A stretch of 64,000 nucleotides of DNA from JAGVSR01 sp963825555. GTDB taxonomy: Bacteria > Pseudomonadota > Alphaproteobacteria > Rhizobiales > Hyphomicrobiaceae. Shown in pieces: positions 46,076-53,925 of the stretch. Below the pieces are notes generated by a model. The model was not told the origin of the DNA. It searched no databases and saw only the letters and a list, made by a program, of their open reading frames with translations. The translations under genes and the position numbers were made by a program. Each line of letters opens with the position of its first letter. Within the stretch, counting starts at the first letter, position 1. The stretch is taken from positions 1 through 64,000 of the forward strand of contig CAWGTZ010000027.1 of assembly GCA_963825555.1 (NCBI GenBank), given 5' to 3'.

Positions 46076-46597
46076 ATGGTGGTCAGGACATCGCGTTCGA
46101 AGCGGGTCCCGTCCGCAAGGCGACCTGGGAGCAAGAAGGCGGCCCGCGCGGGCCGTGGCTCGGTCAGCCGTATTACGATCTCGCTGCCGGAGGACCTGCT
46201 CAGCGACCTCGATCGCGTCGTTGAGCGGCACGGATTCTTGAGCCGATCTCAGGCAGTTGCCGATTTCGTTCATCGTGCGCTGGTGGAGACGAAGAGCGAC
46301 TTGGGCGAGGACGTGATGGTCGGCACGATCACGCTCTTCTACGATCACACGGTCGGTGGTCTGCAGCAGCGGCTGGCCGATTTGCAGCGCCGCTACATCG
46401 ACGAGGTCATCTCGTCGCTGCATGTTCATCTGACGGGAGACAAGACGCTCGAGGTTATTCTCGTGCAGGGTCCGGCGCCCAAGTTACGGGCAGTTGCCGG
46501 GGAGTTGGGCAAGTTGAGGGGCGTTATCTCCGAGCACCTGCAATTGGCTGCCGCCATCATCCCGCAGCTGCATCCCTTGCCCTCAAGGGCCCGATAG
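46076..46597 (+). CDS. NikR-like ribbon-helix-helix repressor with incomplete nickel site
   Basis: A 173-residue regulator; ATG 46076 is preceded by AAGGAGG. A 30-residue Arg/Lys-rich extension precedes the RHH domain (SRITISLPEDLLSDLDRVV), whose Arg-x-Thr-x-Ser face keeps NikR's base-contacting pattern (Arg-x-Thr-x-Thr). The C-terminal ACT-like NikR domain is clear (ITLFYDHTVGGLQQRL, SSLHVHLTGDKTLEVILVQG). Against E. coli NikR, His87 and His89 are kept (His116, His118), but His76 becomes Arg105 and Cys95 becomes Thr124. So DNA recognition looks retained while the square-planar nickel site is not. It is divergent from the creatininase/GS operon and probably followed by the MBL gene. Confidence 0.85.
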   Translation: MVVRTSRSKRVPSARRPGSKKAARAGRGSVSRITISLPEDLLSDLDRVVERHGFLSRSQAVADFVHRALVETKSDLGEDVMVGTITLFYDHTVGGLQQRLADLQRRYIDEVISSLHVHLTGDKTLEVILVQGPAPKLRAVAGELGKLRGVISEHLQLAAAIIPQLHPLPSRAR

Positions 46598-46639
46598 TGC
46601 GAGACAGGGGTGCAAGATCCTTCGCTCACAAGAACCTGG

Positions 46640-47314
46640 ATGACCATGGCTTCAGAAGACAAAACTCAGACTGCCACCGCCTCAGGCCTCAAGGCCGCAA
46701 TCATTCCGGTGACGCCATTTCAGCAGAATTGCACGCTGATCTGGGACGAGGCGTCGATGACCGGCGCAGTGGTCGATCCGGGCGGGGATCTGGATCAGAT
46801 CCAGGCGGCCATTGCCGAAGTCGGCATGAAGGTGGAGAAGATCCTGCTGACCCATGGCCATATCGATCACGCGGGCGGTGCTGACGAACTGCGCAAGGCA
46901 CTGGGCGTCAAGATCGAGGGCCCGCACCGCGCCGACAGCATCCTGCTCGACAATCTGGAGGCGCAGGGCGCCGCCTATGGCATCCCTGCTCGCAACGTGA
47001 CGCCTGACCGTTGGCTGGAGGAAGGGGAGACGGTCACGGTCGCCGGGCACACGTTCGACATCCTCCATTGCCCAGGCCATTCGCCGGGCTCGGTGGTGCT
47101 GGTCAATAAGCGTCAGAAATTCATGCTGGCAGGTGACGTCATCTTCCGCGGCTCCATCGGGCGAACCGATTTCCCCTATGGCGATCACGATGCACTCATC
47201 AATGCCATCAAGACGAAGCTTTTCCCGCTCGGCGACGAGTTCGCCTTCATCTGCGGACACGGGCCGACAAGCACGATCGGCGCCGAGCGGCGCTCCAATC
47301 CGTTCCTGCAGTAG
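46640..47314 (+). CDS. MBL-fold hydrolase (glyoxalase II-like, YcbL type)
   Basis: A 224-residue metallo-beta-lactamase-fold protein. Metal motifs are THGHIDHAGG (HxHxDH), HCPGHSPGSVV, and AGDVIFRGSIGRTDFPYGD; the final His is in CGHGPTSTIGAERRSNPFL. The NPFL ending and GRTDFPYGD segment are typical of YcbL-type hydrolases, which cleave thioesters such as S-lactoylglutathione or related substrates. The ATG at 46640 (or 46646) lies 42 bp after the NikR-like gene, so the two are probably co-transcribed. A link to the neighbouring amide enzymes is inference from position only. Confidence 0.82.
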   Translation: MTMASEDKTQTATASGLKAAIIPVTPFQQNCTLIWDEASMTGAVVDPGGDLDQIQAAIAEVGMKVEKILLTHGHIDHAGGADELRKALGVKIEGPHRADSILLDNLEAQGAAYGIPARNVTPDRWLEEGETVTVAGHTFDILHCPGHSPGSVVLVNKRQKFMLAGDVIFRGSIGRTDFPYGDHDALINAIKTKLFPLGDEFAFICGHGPTSTIGAERRSNPFLQ

Positions 47315-47353
47315 GGTAGGGGTACCGGCGTTGCGACGACCTGAGAGGCGGGA

Positions 47354-47722
47354 TTACTCGCGCCAGCGTGTGCCGAGGTCGAGGCAGCCGAAGATCCCGC
47401 ATTCGAGCGGGGCCGTGCCGTAGCCGATCATCTGGCCCTGGTTCTCGAACTGGTCGACGGTCGAAACGCGCAGCGTCTCCGAGCAGCTCGCGCGGCAGTA
47501 TTCCCACGTGCCCCCGGGCAGCTGGACCTGAAGGCCTTCGCGGCCCTCGCGAACGGCGCCGCGCACACTGCCGTTGCCGAAGCGGCTGTTGGCCACCACG
47601 TAACCTTCCTCGACGCCATTGTAGCCGCGGTCGCGCCAGCCGGCGTCGGCAGGTGTGACTGCGCTCGCCACGAGTCCGGTCACGACCGAAAGGGCCAGGA
47701 TTGTCAGGGTGCGGTTGCGCAT
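47354..47722 (-). CDS. Small secreted hypothetical protein with paired cysteines
   Basis: A 122-residue protein with a signal peptide (MRNRTLTILALSVVTGLVAS to about ADA); the ATG at 47722 has GGAGG nine bases upstream. The mature part has alternating short strands (GYVVANSRFGNGSVRGAV, GLQVQLPGGTWEYC) and four cysteines in two pairs (YCRASC and ECGIFGC), probably disulfide-bonded. I do not recognise a named domain, but secreted proteins of this pattern are common in Hyphomicrobiales. It is convergent with the MBL gene (39-bp gap). Confidence 0.65.
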   Translation of the reverse strand: MRNRTLTILALSVVTGLVASAVTPADAGWRDRGYNGVEEGYVVANSRFGNGSVRGAVREGREGLQVQLPGGTWEYCRASCSETLRVSTVDQFENQGQMIGYGTAPLECGIFGCLDLGTRWRE

Positions 47723-47857
47723 TTCAGAGGCCTCCGAGGCGATAACCATTTTGGCGCGGCATGTCCTCGCCGAGCGGGATTCGTGAACCCCTTCTAACAC
47801 ATGTTCGTGGCTTGGTGCGTGGCCTGTGGGCCGCGGTGGCCCGGTCTTGAGAGATCC

Positions 47858-48340
47858 TCAGCTGCGCTCCAGCTCCAGATCGACCGATTTGAAGCCGGTT
47901 CCGTCGGTCGCAATCGAGATCAGCTGGCTGCTGCCTTCCAGCGTGATCGACATGCTGGCCTTGAGGGTTCCGTCGATGGCCAGTTCGATGCGATCCTCGT
48001 CGAAGGCGCCCGCCACGGTGCCTGTCGAATTGAAGGAGCGCTCTTCCCAGGTGCCTGAGATTGCAGATCCCGACTGCATGAGGCTGGCTCGCAGATCGAT
48101 CTTGTTGGACGCACTGGCGCAGGCCAGCGCGATGCCGAGATTCGCGCCACCGTCCTTGATGGTGAAATAGGCCTTGCAGTTCAGGGCCTCTGACTGGCCG
48201 CTGACGAACTGTACGCGCCCGTCGCCGCGCCAGGTTCCGGCCAGATTGTCAAACGACGTGGCGGCCCAGGCCATGCCGTAGAGGCTCAACAGGCCGGATG
48301 CGGCAAGGCCGGCAATCCTGATCAATGCGCCTCGAGACAT
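47858..48340 (-). CDS. Secreted hypothetical protein (lipocalin-like strands)
   Basis: A 160-residue exported protein from ATG 48340: signal peptide ending near GMAWA, then NLAGTWRGDGRVQFVSGQSEALNCKAYFTI, a cysteine pair (LNCKAY, LACASAS), and repeated amphipathic beta-strands (ISGTWEERSFNSTGTVAGAF, DGTLKASMSITLEG). The pattern suggests a small beta-barrel or lipocalin-like fold. No function is recognised. It lies 135 bp upstream of the other small secreted gene on the same strand. The upstream in-frame extension to 48385 is basic and not signal-like, so it is left out. Confidence 0.6.
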   Translation of the reverse strand: MSRGALIRIAGLAASGLLSLYGMAWAATSFDNLAGTWRGDGRVQFVSGQSEALNCKAYFTIKDGGANLGIALACASASNKIDLRASLMQSGSAISGTWEERSFNSTGTVAGAFDEDRIELAIDGTLKASMSITLEGSSQLISIATDGTGFKSVDLELERS

Positions 48341-48717
48341 CGTGCGTGCTCCGTTTCTCCTTGGGCGGCGGTCTGTGAAGGCCAAATGATGGTCTGGGAA
48401 TACGGCCTTTCTTGGGGCGCCGAAGCCGTGGGCGGGGATCGGATGCCTGGCGGAACAAAATTGGAACCGACCGTCAGCTCAAGGGCCAGCCGTAGCCGCT
48501 CCGGGTCCGGGTTACCGGAAAAAACGGGTTCAGTGCCTTACGGATAGGCAGGTTCTACCCAGGAAGGTAGGACGCCAGACGGGCAAGTGACGGTATGAGA
48601 TCAACGCCTGTAAGGTGATCCACTCGAAAAGAGAATGAAAACCGGTCAGGCGGAGCTGGCGCGCCCCGCGCCTCTGCCCCGCCAAGTCCGGATTTGGGAT
48701 TGGGAGACGCGCGCGCC
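48341..48717. other. Divergent intergenic region
   Basis: About 375 bases between the secreted protein gene (minus) and the CoA-transferase gene (plus). No coding signal was seen. It presumably carries both promoters. A GGGAGA occurs about 15 bases before ATG 48718. Confidence 0.4.
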
Positions 48718-50679
48718 ATGGAAGCCATGGAAGTCAGGTCCAAAGACAAGGTCATTTCCGCCGAACAAGCTATCGCCCTGATCAAGGACGGCGATGTGGT
48801 CTGCACCACCGGCTTCGTGCAGAGCTGCATTCCCGAGGCGCTGCATGCTGCTCTCGAGAAGCGCTATGTGGAGACCCAGGCTCCCAAGGGCCTTACCCTC
48901 ATCATGTGCGCGGGCGCCGGCGACTCGAAGGGGCTCGGCACAGGCCGTCTCCACCACGAAGGGCTTCTCTCGCGCGTGATCGCAGCCAACTTCGGCCGCA
49001 TGCCGAAGGTCGCCCAGGCTGCTCAGGAGAACAAGATCCAGGGTTACAACCTACCCCAGGGCGTCATCTCCAAGCTTTACCGTACCTGCGCCTCTGGCCA
49101 GCCCGGTCTCTTCACCAAGGTCGGCCTGCACACCTACGTCGATCCGCGTCTGGGCGGCGGCAAGGTCAACGACCTCACGCAGGAAGACATCGTCAAGCTC
49201 GTTGAGGTCGAAGGCGAGGAGTGGTTGTTTTACAAGGCCACGCCCATCGACGTGGCCATCATCCGCGCGACCAGCGCCGACCCCTCAGGCAACCTCAGCA
49301 TGGAAAAGGAGTGCCTGACGCTCGACGTGCTTGCCCAGGCCATGGCCGCCCACAACAACGGCGGGGTCGTCATTGCCCAGGTGGAGCGCATTGTCGAGCA
49401 AGGCTCGATCAAGCCCAAGGACGTGAAGGTGCCGGGCATCCTCGTCGACTGCGTTGTCGTGGCCGAAGACCCCGTGATGCACCGCATGAACTATGGCGTC
49501 ATGTACAATCCGGCGCTGTCCGGCGAGATCCGCATTCCCGTTGAAAACATGCCGAAGATGGAGCTAGACGAGCGCAAGATCATCGCGCGGCGCGCCGCCT
49601 TCGAACTCCCCCCCAATGGCACGATCAATCTGGGCGTCGGCGCTCCCGACGGTGTTGCGGCCGTGGCGGCCGAGGAGCGCGTGACCCCCTACATCACGAT
49701 GACGACGGAGGCTGGCGCCATCGGCGGCGTCCTGGCCGGCGGCTCTAGTTTCGGCGCCTCCGCCAATGCGCACGCGATCATCGACCAGAACCAGATGTTC
49801 GACTTCTATCACGGACGCGGTCTCGATCTGACCTGCCTTGGCATGGCCGAGTGCGACCAGTTCGGCAACGTCAACACCTCGAAGTTCGGCGGCCGGCTGA
49901 ATGGCTGTGGGGGCTTTATCGACATCTCTCAGAATGCGCGCGCCGTTGTCTTCGCAGGTACTTTCACGGCTGGCGGTCTGGAAGTCGAAGTTCACTACGG
50001 CAAGCTCAAGATCGTTAAGGAAGGCCGCGCCCGCAAGTTCGTGAAGAACGTCGAGCAGGTCACGTTCAGCGGCAAATACGCCAGCAACAAGTCCCAGCCG
50101 GTGATCTACGTCACCGAGCGCTGCGTGTTCCAGCTCACTCCCGGCGGACTGGAGCTCATCGAGGTCGCGCCCGGAATCGACATCGAGAAGCACATTCTGC
50201 CCAACATGGACTTCCAGCCGATCATCAACAAGCCGGTCCCCATGGATCGCCGGATCTTCGTCGACGAGCCGATGGATCTTCTGGCGGAACTGACGAACCT
50301 CAACCTGCCCGAGCGCATCAGCTACGACAGCAGGCGCAACATCCTCTTCCTCAACCTGGAAGGCTGGAGCGCCCGCAAGAAGAGCGACATCGACGATCTC
50401 AGAAAGGCGCTGGTGGCGGCTTGTGTTGCGGCCGGTCGGCGCGTCAACTCCGTGGTCAATCATGATGGCTGCCGGATCGCGGACGATCTCTACGACGACT
50501 ACGCCGCCATGATCCAGTACATGATGGACGACCACTACCTGACGACGACGCGTTACACGACCAGCGCCTTCATGCGCCTGAAGATGAAGGAAGCTCTGAG
50601 CAAGCGTGGCCTTGCTCCGCATATCTTCGAGCGCAAGGAGGACGCGCACGCGTTCCTGGAGAAGCCCGCCGCTGAGTAA
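48718..50679 (+). CDS. Acyl-CoA transferase (propionate CoA-transferase / YdiF family)
   Basis: A 653-residue class I CoA-transferase in which alpha and beta halves are fused. The N-terminal half has KVISAEQAIALIKDGDVVCTTGF, AGAGDSKGLGTGRLHHEGLL and GGKVNDL. The second half has INLGVGAPDGVAAVA and the catalytic glutamate (Glu331) in YITMTTEAGAIGGVLAGG. It moves CoA between short-chain acyl groups, such as acetyl-CoA and propionate. The extra roughly 120 C-terminal residues after about 520 (ISYDSRRNILFLNLEGWSAR) are longer than in E. coli YdiF and have no assignment here. ATG 48718 or 48727 are both possible. It seems monocistronic. Confidence 0.82.
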   Translation: MEAMEVRSKDKVISAEQAIALIKDGDVVCTTGFVQSCIPEALHAALEKRYVETQAPKGLTLIMCAGAGDSKGLGTGRLHHEGLLSRVIAANFGRMPKVAQAAQENKIQGYNLPQGVISKLYRTCASGQPGLFTKVGLHTYVDPRLGGGKVNDLTQEDIVKLVEVEGEEWLFYKATPIDVAIIRATSADPSGNLSMEKECLTLDVLAQAMAAHNNGGVVIAQVERIVEQGSIKPKDVKVPGILVDCVVVAEDPVMHRMNYGVMYNPALSGEIRIPVENMPKMELDERKIIARRAAFELPPNGTINLGVGAPDGVAAVAAEERVTPYITMTTEAGAIGGVLAGGSSFGASANAHAIIDQNQMFDFYHGRGLDLTCLGMAECDQFGNVNTSKFGGRLNGCGGFIDISQNARAVVFAGTFTAGGLEVEVHYGKLKIVKEGRARKFVKNVEQVTFSGKYASNKSQPVIYVTERCVFQLTPGGLELIEVAPGIDIEKHILPNMDFQPIINKPVPMDRRIFVDEPMDLLAELTNLNLPERISYDSRRNILFLNLEGWSARKKSDIDDLRKALVAACVAAGRRVNSVVNHDGCRIADDLYDDYAAMIQYMMDDHYLTTTRYTTSAFMRLKMKEALSKRGLAPHIFERKEDAHAFLEKPAAE

Positions 50680-50697
50680 TCTGGCGCCGCGCTGGCC

Positions 50698-51234
50698 TCA
50701 GGCGCGGCGCTGGATGCGTCCGATGGTAAAACCGACGGCTGCCAGCACGAGACCCACGATCGCCAGGGTGAGCGCGGTCTTACTTGGCCCCGGCAGCAGG
50801 TAGGAGCGGCGCGGGTCGCGGGGATCATAGGCGACCGGCACGTTGCCGCCCTCGCTGGCAGAAGCCGCCAGGTCCTTTGCCTTTCCCACGCTCTGGATGC
50901 CGAAGTCCCACGGCTCCAGGTTCCCGCCTTCGAAGCTGACACCATCGACGGCGTAGCTGTAGCGTACTGCGAGGTTCACGGTTTCCACCTTCTGCTCCGC
51001 TCCGCCGCGGTGCTTGTCCGTCATCGGTACCGTGCGCGTCTCGGTTTCCACCGCAAGGCGGCTGGAAAGGATGGTCGCTTGGGTCGTCGGCCAGGAGAGC
51101 GTTTGCCAGCCTTTCCACACGCCGAAGCCTCCCGTCAGTGCCATAACAAGGCCCACTGACATAAGGATGCTGGCAAACAGAGCCGCACTTCGGCTGAAGC
51201 GGTGCGCGCTGCGGCGGCGTTGATCAGGCGGCAT
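50698..51234 (-). CDS. DUF3592-like membrane protein
   Basis: A 178-residue protein with two membrane helices (residues about 15-38 and 150-172) flanking a beta-rich domain: WPTTQATILSSRLAVETETR, VNLAVRYSYAVDGVSFEGGN, VPVAYDPRDPRRSYLLPG. The layout (helix, beta domain with VxYxYxVDG, then DPxDPxxSxLxPG, helix) is that of DUF3592 proteins, whose function is unknown. It is convergent with the CoA-transferase gene (18-bp gap) and starts five bases after the pyroglutamyl-peptidase stop, so the two minus-strand genes may be co-transcribed. Confidence 0.7.
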   Translation of the reverse strand: MPPDQRRRSAHRFSRSAALFASILMSVGLVMALTGGFGVWKGWQTLSWPTTQATILSSRLAVETETRTVPMTDKHRGGAEQKVETVNLAVRYSYAVDGVSFEGGNLEPWDFGIQSVGKAKDLAASASEGGNVPVAYDPRDPRRSYLLPGPSKTALTLAIVGLVLAAVGFTIGRIQRRA

Positions 51235-51239
51235 GGCTG

Positions 51240-51953
51240 CTAGTGAAACTCCGGATAATCAGTCGAGAAATGCGCAGATGGTCCCAGGGCCGGGGCAAGT
51301 CGCGAATACGGGACGCGCGTGCGCTGTGAGGATCCGAGGCAAGTTGCGATGAGCCGCAGGCTGCCTGTAAGAGCCGCATGCCAATCGATCAGCGAGGGCT
51401 CGCCCTGCACAGTCGAGTCGAGGGTCGCAGGAATATGCACGAAGCCTGACCGCACGCGTGGCGTTATCGCGGTGGCATAGCGCAGCGAGTGGAAGAGCAC
51501 AGCGTTGCACAAGTAGCGGCCGGGATCCTGGGAGAGAACCACCGGGTAGCCGTGCCGTTGCAGGGCTTTGACGAGGGTGCGCGCAGGCAGGGTGGACGTG
51601 CGCCGCACACGATCGCCGGCGACGAGGCGCACCGTCTCTGGCGACCGGCCGGTATCGTCTTCGACGCCGATGGTCTGATTGTAGGCGTGCTGTTCGATCA
51701 CGAAACCTCTGGCGCGGGTAGAGACGCCAAAGTGCACGCAGACCGCCGGCCGGGTGTTGCGCAGCAGATGATCGATGCGACGCGGGGTCTCGATCCAGTC
51801 GACCGGAAGCACGCGCGGCACGAACTCGAACCCGGAGAAATGATTGGGCGCGATGGTCGCCAGTTGCGCTACGAGGTCTGCCGACGCGTTGCGCGGGACC
51901 CCTGGAAAGGGCCCGAACCCTGTCAGCAGAACGACTGGCCGTGAGAGGGTCAT
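51240..51953 (-). CDS. pcp: Pyroglutamyl-peptidase I (C15 cysteine peptidase)
   Basis: A 237-residue cytosolic peptidase removing N-terminal pyroglutamate. The start PVVLLTGFGPFPGVPRNAS is the family signature. The catalytic triad is visible: Glu in GFVIEQHAYN, Cys in DPGRYLCNAVLFHSL, His in SGFVHIPAT. Substrate loop residues NQTIG are present. The length is slightly greater than usual because of a basic, Ser/Pro-rich C-terminal tail (about the last 30 residues). The ATG at 51953 is followed directly by the family's first strand, so the start is secure. It is upstream of a DUF3592-like gene on the same strand. Confidence 0.85.
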   Translation of the reverse strand: MTLSRPVVLLTGFGPFPGVPRNASADLVAQLATIAPNHFSGFEFVPRVLPVDWIETPRRIDHLLRNTRPAVCVHFGVSTRARGFVIEQHAYNQTIGVEDDTGRSPETVRLVAGDRVRRTSTLPARTLVKALQRHGYPVVLSQDPGRYLCNAVLFHSLRYATAITPRVRSGFVHIPATLDSTVQGEPSLIDWHAALTGSLRLIATCLGSSQRTRVPYSRLAPALGPSAHFSTDYPEFH

Positions 51954-52078
51954 GTCGTGAGCCTTGCTGGTCCGCGGTCAAAAATGCCCATGCCGGCATG
52001 CGTAGTCATAAACGCGCTAAGGGCCCCGGAACCGATAAAATCCCAGAGCCCGGCACGAGTTAAGTCTATATAGTGATG

Positions 52079-52609
52079 TTATCCCGCGTCGGAAAGGGCA
52101 GCCATGCGGATATCCTCGAAGGACGAAACGTCGAGGTTCGGCTTCAGATCCCCGGGTTCCTTTGCGCGGCGAACGCGGCCGTCGAACTGGGCGCCTTCGG
52201 CAATCGACAAGGTCTGGTGCGTGATGTCGCCCTCCACCTGTGCCGTTGGATGCAGGGTGACGCTGGCGGCGCGGATGGCGCCCTTGATGCCGCCGCGGAC
52301 CTCGATGGCCTCCGCGTTCACGGTCCCGATGACTGAGCCTTCCTCGCCGATCACCACCTGCTTGCCGTGGATGTCACCGTGGACGTCGCCGTCGATCGTG
52401 AGCTTGTTTTGCGAGACGATCGTGATCTTCTCGCCCATGATGGTGAGATCGGTCCCGATGACCGAGGAGCCGGTGCCCGCGGCTGCCCTGTCGAAGGGGG
52501 AGCCGGCCTGACGGCTGCCGACGGGTGGCGGACTGTTGGCCAGGGAAGGTAGAGGCGTGGAAGGGGGTTTAGGCGGGTTTATGTCGGGACCTGGACCACG
52601 GTTGAACAC
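52079..52609 (-). CDS. Bactofilin (DUF583 polymer-forming cytoskeletal protein)
   Basis: A 176-residue bactofilin with the typical layout: a 45-residue Pro/Ser-rich N-terminal tail (INPPKPPSTPLPSLANSPPP), the beta-helical core from about residue 50 to 150 (SVIGTDLTIMGEKITI, LTIDGDVHGDIHGKQVVIGE, VIGTVNAEAIEVRGGIKGAI, VEGDITHQTLSIAEGAQFDG) and a short C-terminal tail. It polymerises without nucleotide and scaffolds cell-shape or wall enzymes. No M23 peptidase, a frequent partner, is next to it. It differs from the short bactofilin at 20.0-20.4 kb. Confidence 0.88.
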   Translation of the reverse strand: MFNRGPGPDINPPKPPSTPLPSLANSPPPVGSRQAGSPFDRAAAGTGSSVIGTDLTIMGEKITIVSQNKLTIDGDVHGDIHGKQVVIGEEGSVIGTVNAEAIEVRGGIKGAIRAASVTLHPTAQVEGDITHQTLSIAEGAQFDGRVRRAKEPGDLKPNLDVSSFEDIRMAALSDAG

Positions 52610-52647
52610 GGATACTCTCCTCCCCTGAATTCAGTACTCACCCTCTC

Positions 52648-52876
52648 CTAGATCAGCATCATGATGGCATGTTGAAAATATGTCGAGAAACGTGAATGGC
52701 CGCGCTCTTGGCTTTCCGCGTCCAGAACCATGTGACCCAGGACGGCCTCGTACTTGGCGACCGTACCGGCGACGGGCACTGCCGATGCGGACACCGATGT
52801 GACCGCGAGACCCGTCGCGAGGATGGCCTCTAAGGGCGGTAACCGAAAAAACTCTGAAATTCCGTTTGATCGACAA
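52648..52876 (-). pseudogene. Possible broken gene for a small exported protein
   Basis: A TTG at 52876 opens LSIKRNFRVFSVTAL, a basic signal-peptide start. One base must be skipped at about 52830 to continue as EAILATGLAVTSVSASAVPVAG, a signal-peptide core with an Ala-x-Ala-like cleavage site. The same frame then reads TVAKYEAVLGHMVLDAESQ and stops at 52648. Joined, this is about 75 residues. The good hydrophobic core and cleavage site suggest a decayed or mis-sequenced exported protein, but no family is recognised and the unusual start weakens the case. Confidence 0.25.
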
Positions 52877-52968
52877 CTCCCGATCGTCTTCAGGCAGCTT
52901 TCCCGTACGGCGGGCTGCGCTGGCTGAAAGGGCGGGAGGCCATTTGGCTTTCAGGTGGCGGGCCGTGG

Positions 52969-53388
52969 TCAGCCGGTCTTGGCCGGCGTGCGCAGCGCCG
53001 CACCGAGCAGGACGGCCCATAGGGCAAGCAGCCCTGCGGCGGCCCAGGGCGCTACGAGGTCCACGATTGGTCGCAGCATTTCGCGGATAATGCCGAGCGA
53101 AGGGTTGGCCGCGCCAGTCGCAAAGAACATCACCCAGTACCCGATCTGGATCGCCGCCAGAAGGCCGACGGGCAGGGCGTAGGCCAGCGTCCACCATCGG
53201 GAGCGGCCGCTGTGGGGTAGGCGCCGCCAGAGCAGGCGCGAGATGAAGGGCAGCGTCGCAAGCGCGACCGTGGCCCAGCCGTAGAAGCTGAACCATCGTT
53301 GGCCAAGTCCATAGTAGAGACCGATCGCCAGCAGGGCCCCTAAGACAAGGACACGCCCCAGCCCGCCCGTGAACTCTCGTTGGGTCAT
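52969..53388 (-). CDS. Small integral membrane protein
   Basis: A 139-residue protein with four predicted membrane helices: VLVLGALLAIGLYYGLG, WATVALATLPFISRLLW, ALPVGLLAAIQIGYWVMF and VAPWAAAGLLALWAVLLGAAL. The short connecting loops carry Arg/His on one side. I recognise no family. It lies between the HicA-like gene and a doubtful small exported gene, all on the minus strand. Codon use is GC-rich, consistent with a real gene. The ATG at 53388 gives the first helix at a natural distance. Confidence 0.55.
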   Translation of the reverse strand: MTQREFTGGLGRVLVLGALLAIGLYYGLGQRWFSFYGWATVALATLPFISRLLWRRLPHSGRSRWWTLAYALPVGLLAAIQIGYWVMFFATGAANPSLGIIREMLRPIVDLVAPWAAAGLLALWAVLLGAALRTPAKTG

Positions 53389-53451
53389 GGAAACCGTATT
53401 AGCGTGGATCGATGGTGAAGAATACCGGGACGCGGGCTGACAGAGCTCTAC

Positions 53452-53715
53452 TCAGAGCGGATACTGCTCCGGCGCCACGCCGCAATCGATCAGGAAGCGG
53501 CGGATCTGCACGACCTCCTCCTTCGGAATCGAGTGGCTGGCGTGGTGAAACAGAACTGTATGCCCCTTGAGTGTGACAGCGATGCGCGACCCGGAACGCT
53601 CTTCGAGCTCGGCGCCCAGTTCGCGCAGCGTGCTCTCGACTTCCTTGAAATCGAGGTTGGCGGGAATGGGGTGGGCGAAGATGGCATGCACGATCTTGCG
53701 ATGGCGGTGGTTCAT
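53452..53715 (-). CDS. HicA-like toxin family protein, no HicB partner seen
   Basis: An 87-residue protein of the longer HicA type: NHRHRKIVHAIFAHPIPANLDFKEVESTLR, LGAELEERSGSRIAVTLKGHTVLFHHASHS, then EEVVQIRRFLIDCGVAP. HicA proteins are double-stranded-RNA-binding-fold mRNA interferases with a catalytic histidine in the central strand region, represented here by the LFHHASH segment. In type II systems hicB follows at once, but the next 60 bases to 53388 hold no HicB and the upstream 440 bases hold none either. It may be an orphan toxin, a domesticated RNA-binding protein or controlled by a distant HicB. Confidence 0.7.
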   Translation of the reverse strand: MNHRHRKIVHAIFAHPIPANLDFKEVESTLRELGAELEERSGSRIAVTLKGHTVLFHHASHSIPKEEVVQIRRFLIDCGVAPEQYPL

Positions 53716-53843
53716 GGGGCTTGCCTCATTGGAGAAGTCCCTAGTGGCCTAGCATTTTGAAGCGCGCGTGCGACTTGAGATGGGTCAAAGGGAAGGCGAG
53801 GGCCTGCGCGCGGAACAGCCGTTGCAGGGCCCTGCAACACAAA

Positions 53844-53867
53844 GGGCCGCTCGTTTCCGAGCGGCCC
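53844..53867 (-). terminator. Probable intrinsic terminator of the small minus-strand transcript
   Basis: GGGCCGCTCG, a four-base loop, CGAGCGGCCC, followed on the minus strand by TTTGTGTTG: a ten-pair perfect stem with a weak T-tail, 58 bp after the stop of the tiny ORF at 53926. Confidence 0.6.
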
Positions 53868-53925
53868 CGTGAGATCGGTCGCGATGCTCCTGAGGCTCTC
53901 TGCCTGCCGGAGGCGGATCGCTGTC

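Noticed and set aside
52631..53296. A 221-codon minus-strand frame spanning the small membrane protein
   Set aside because: It overlaps the four-helix membrane protein out of frame and is Arg/Pro-rich. Only its short 3' part was kept, as part of a possible pseudogene.
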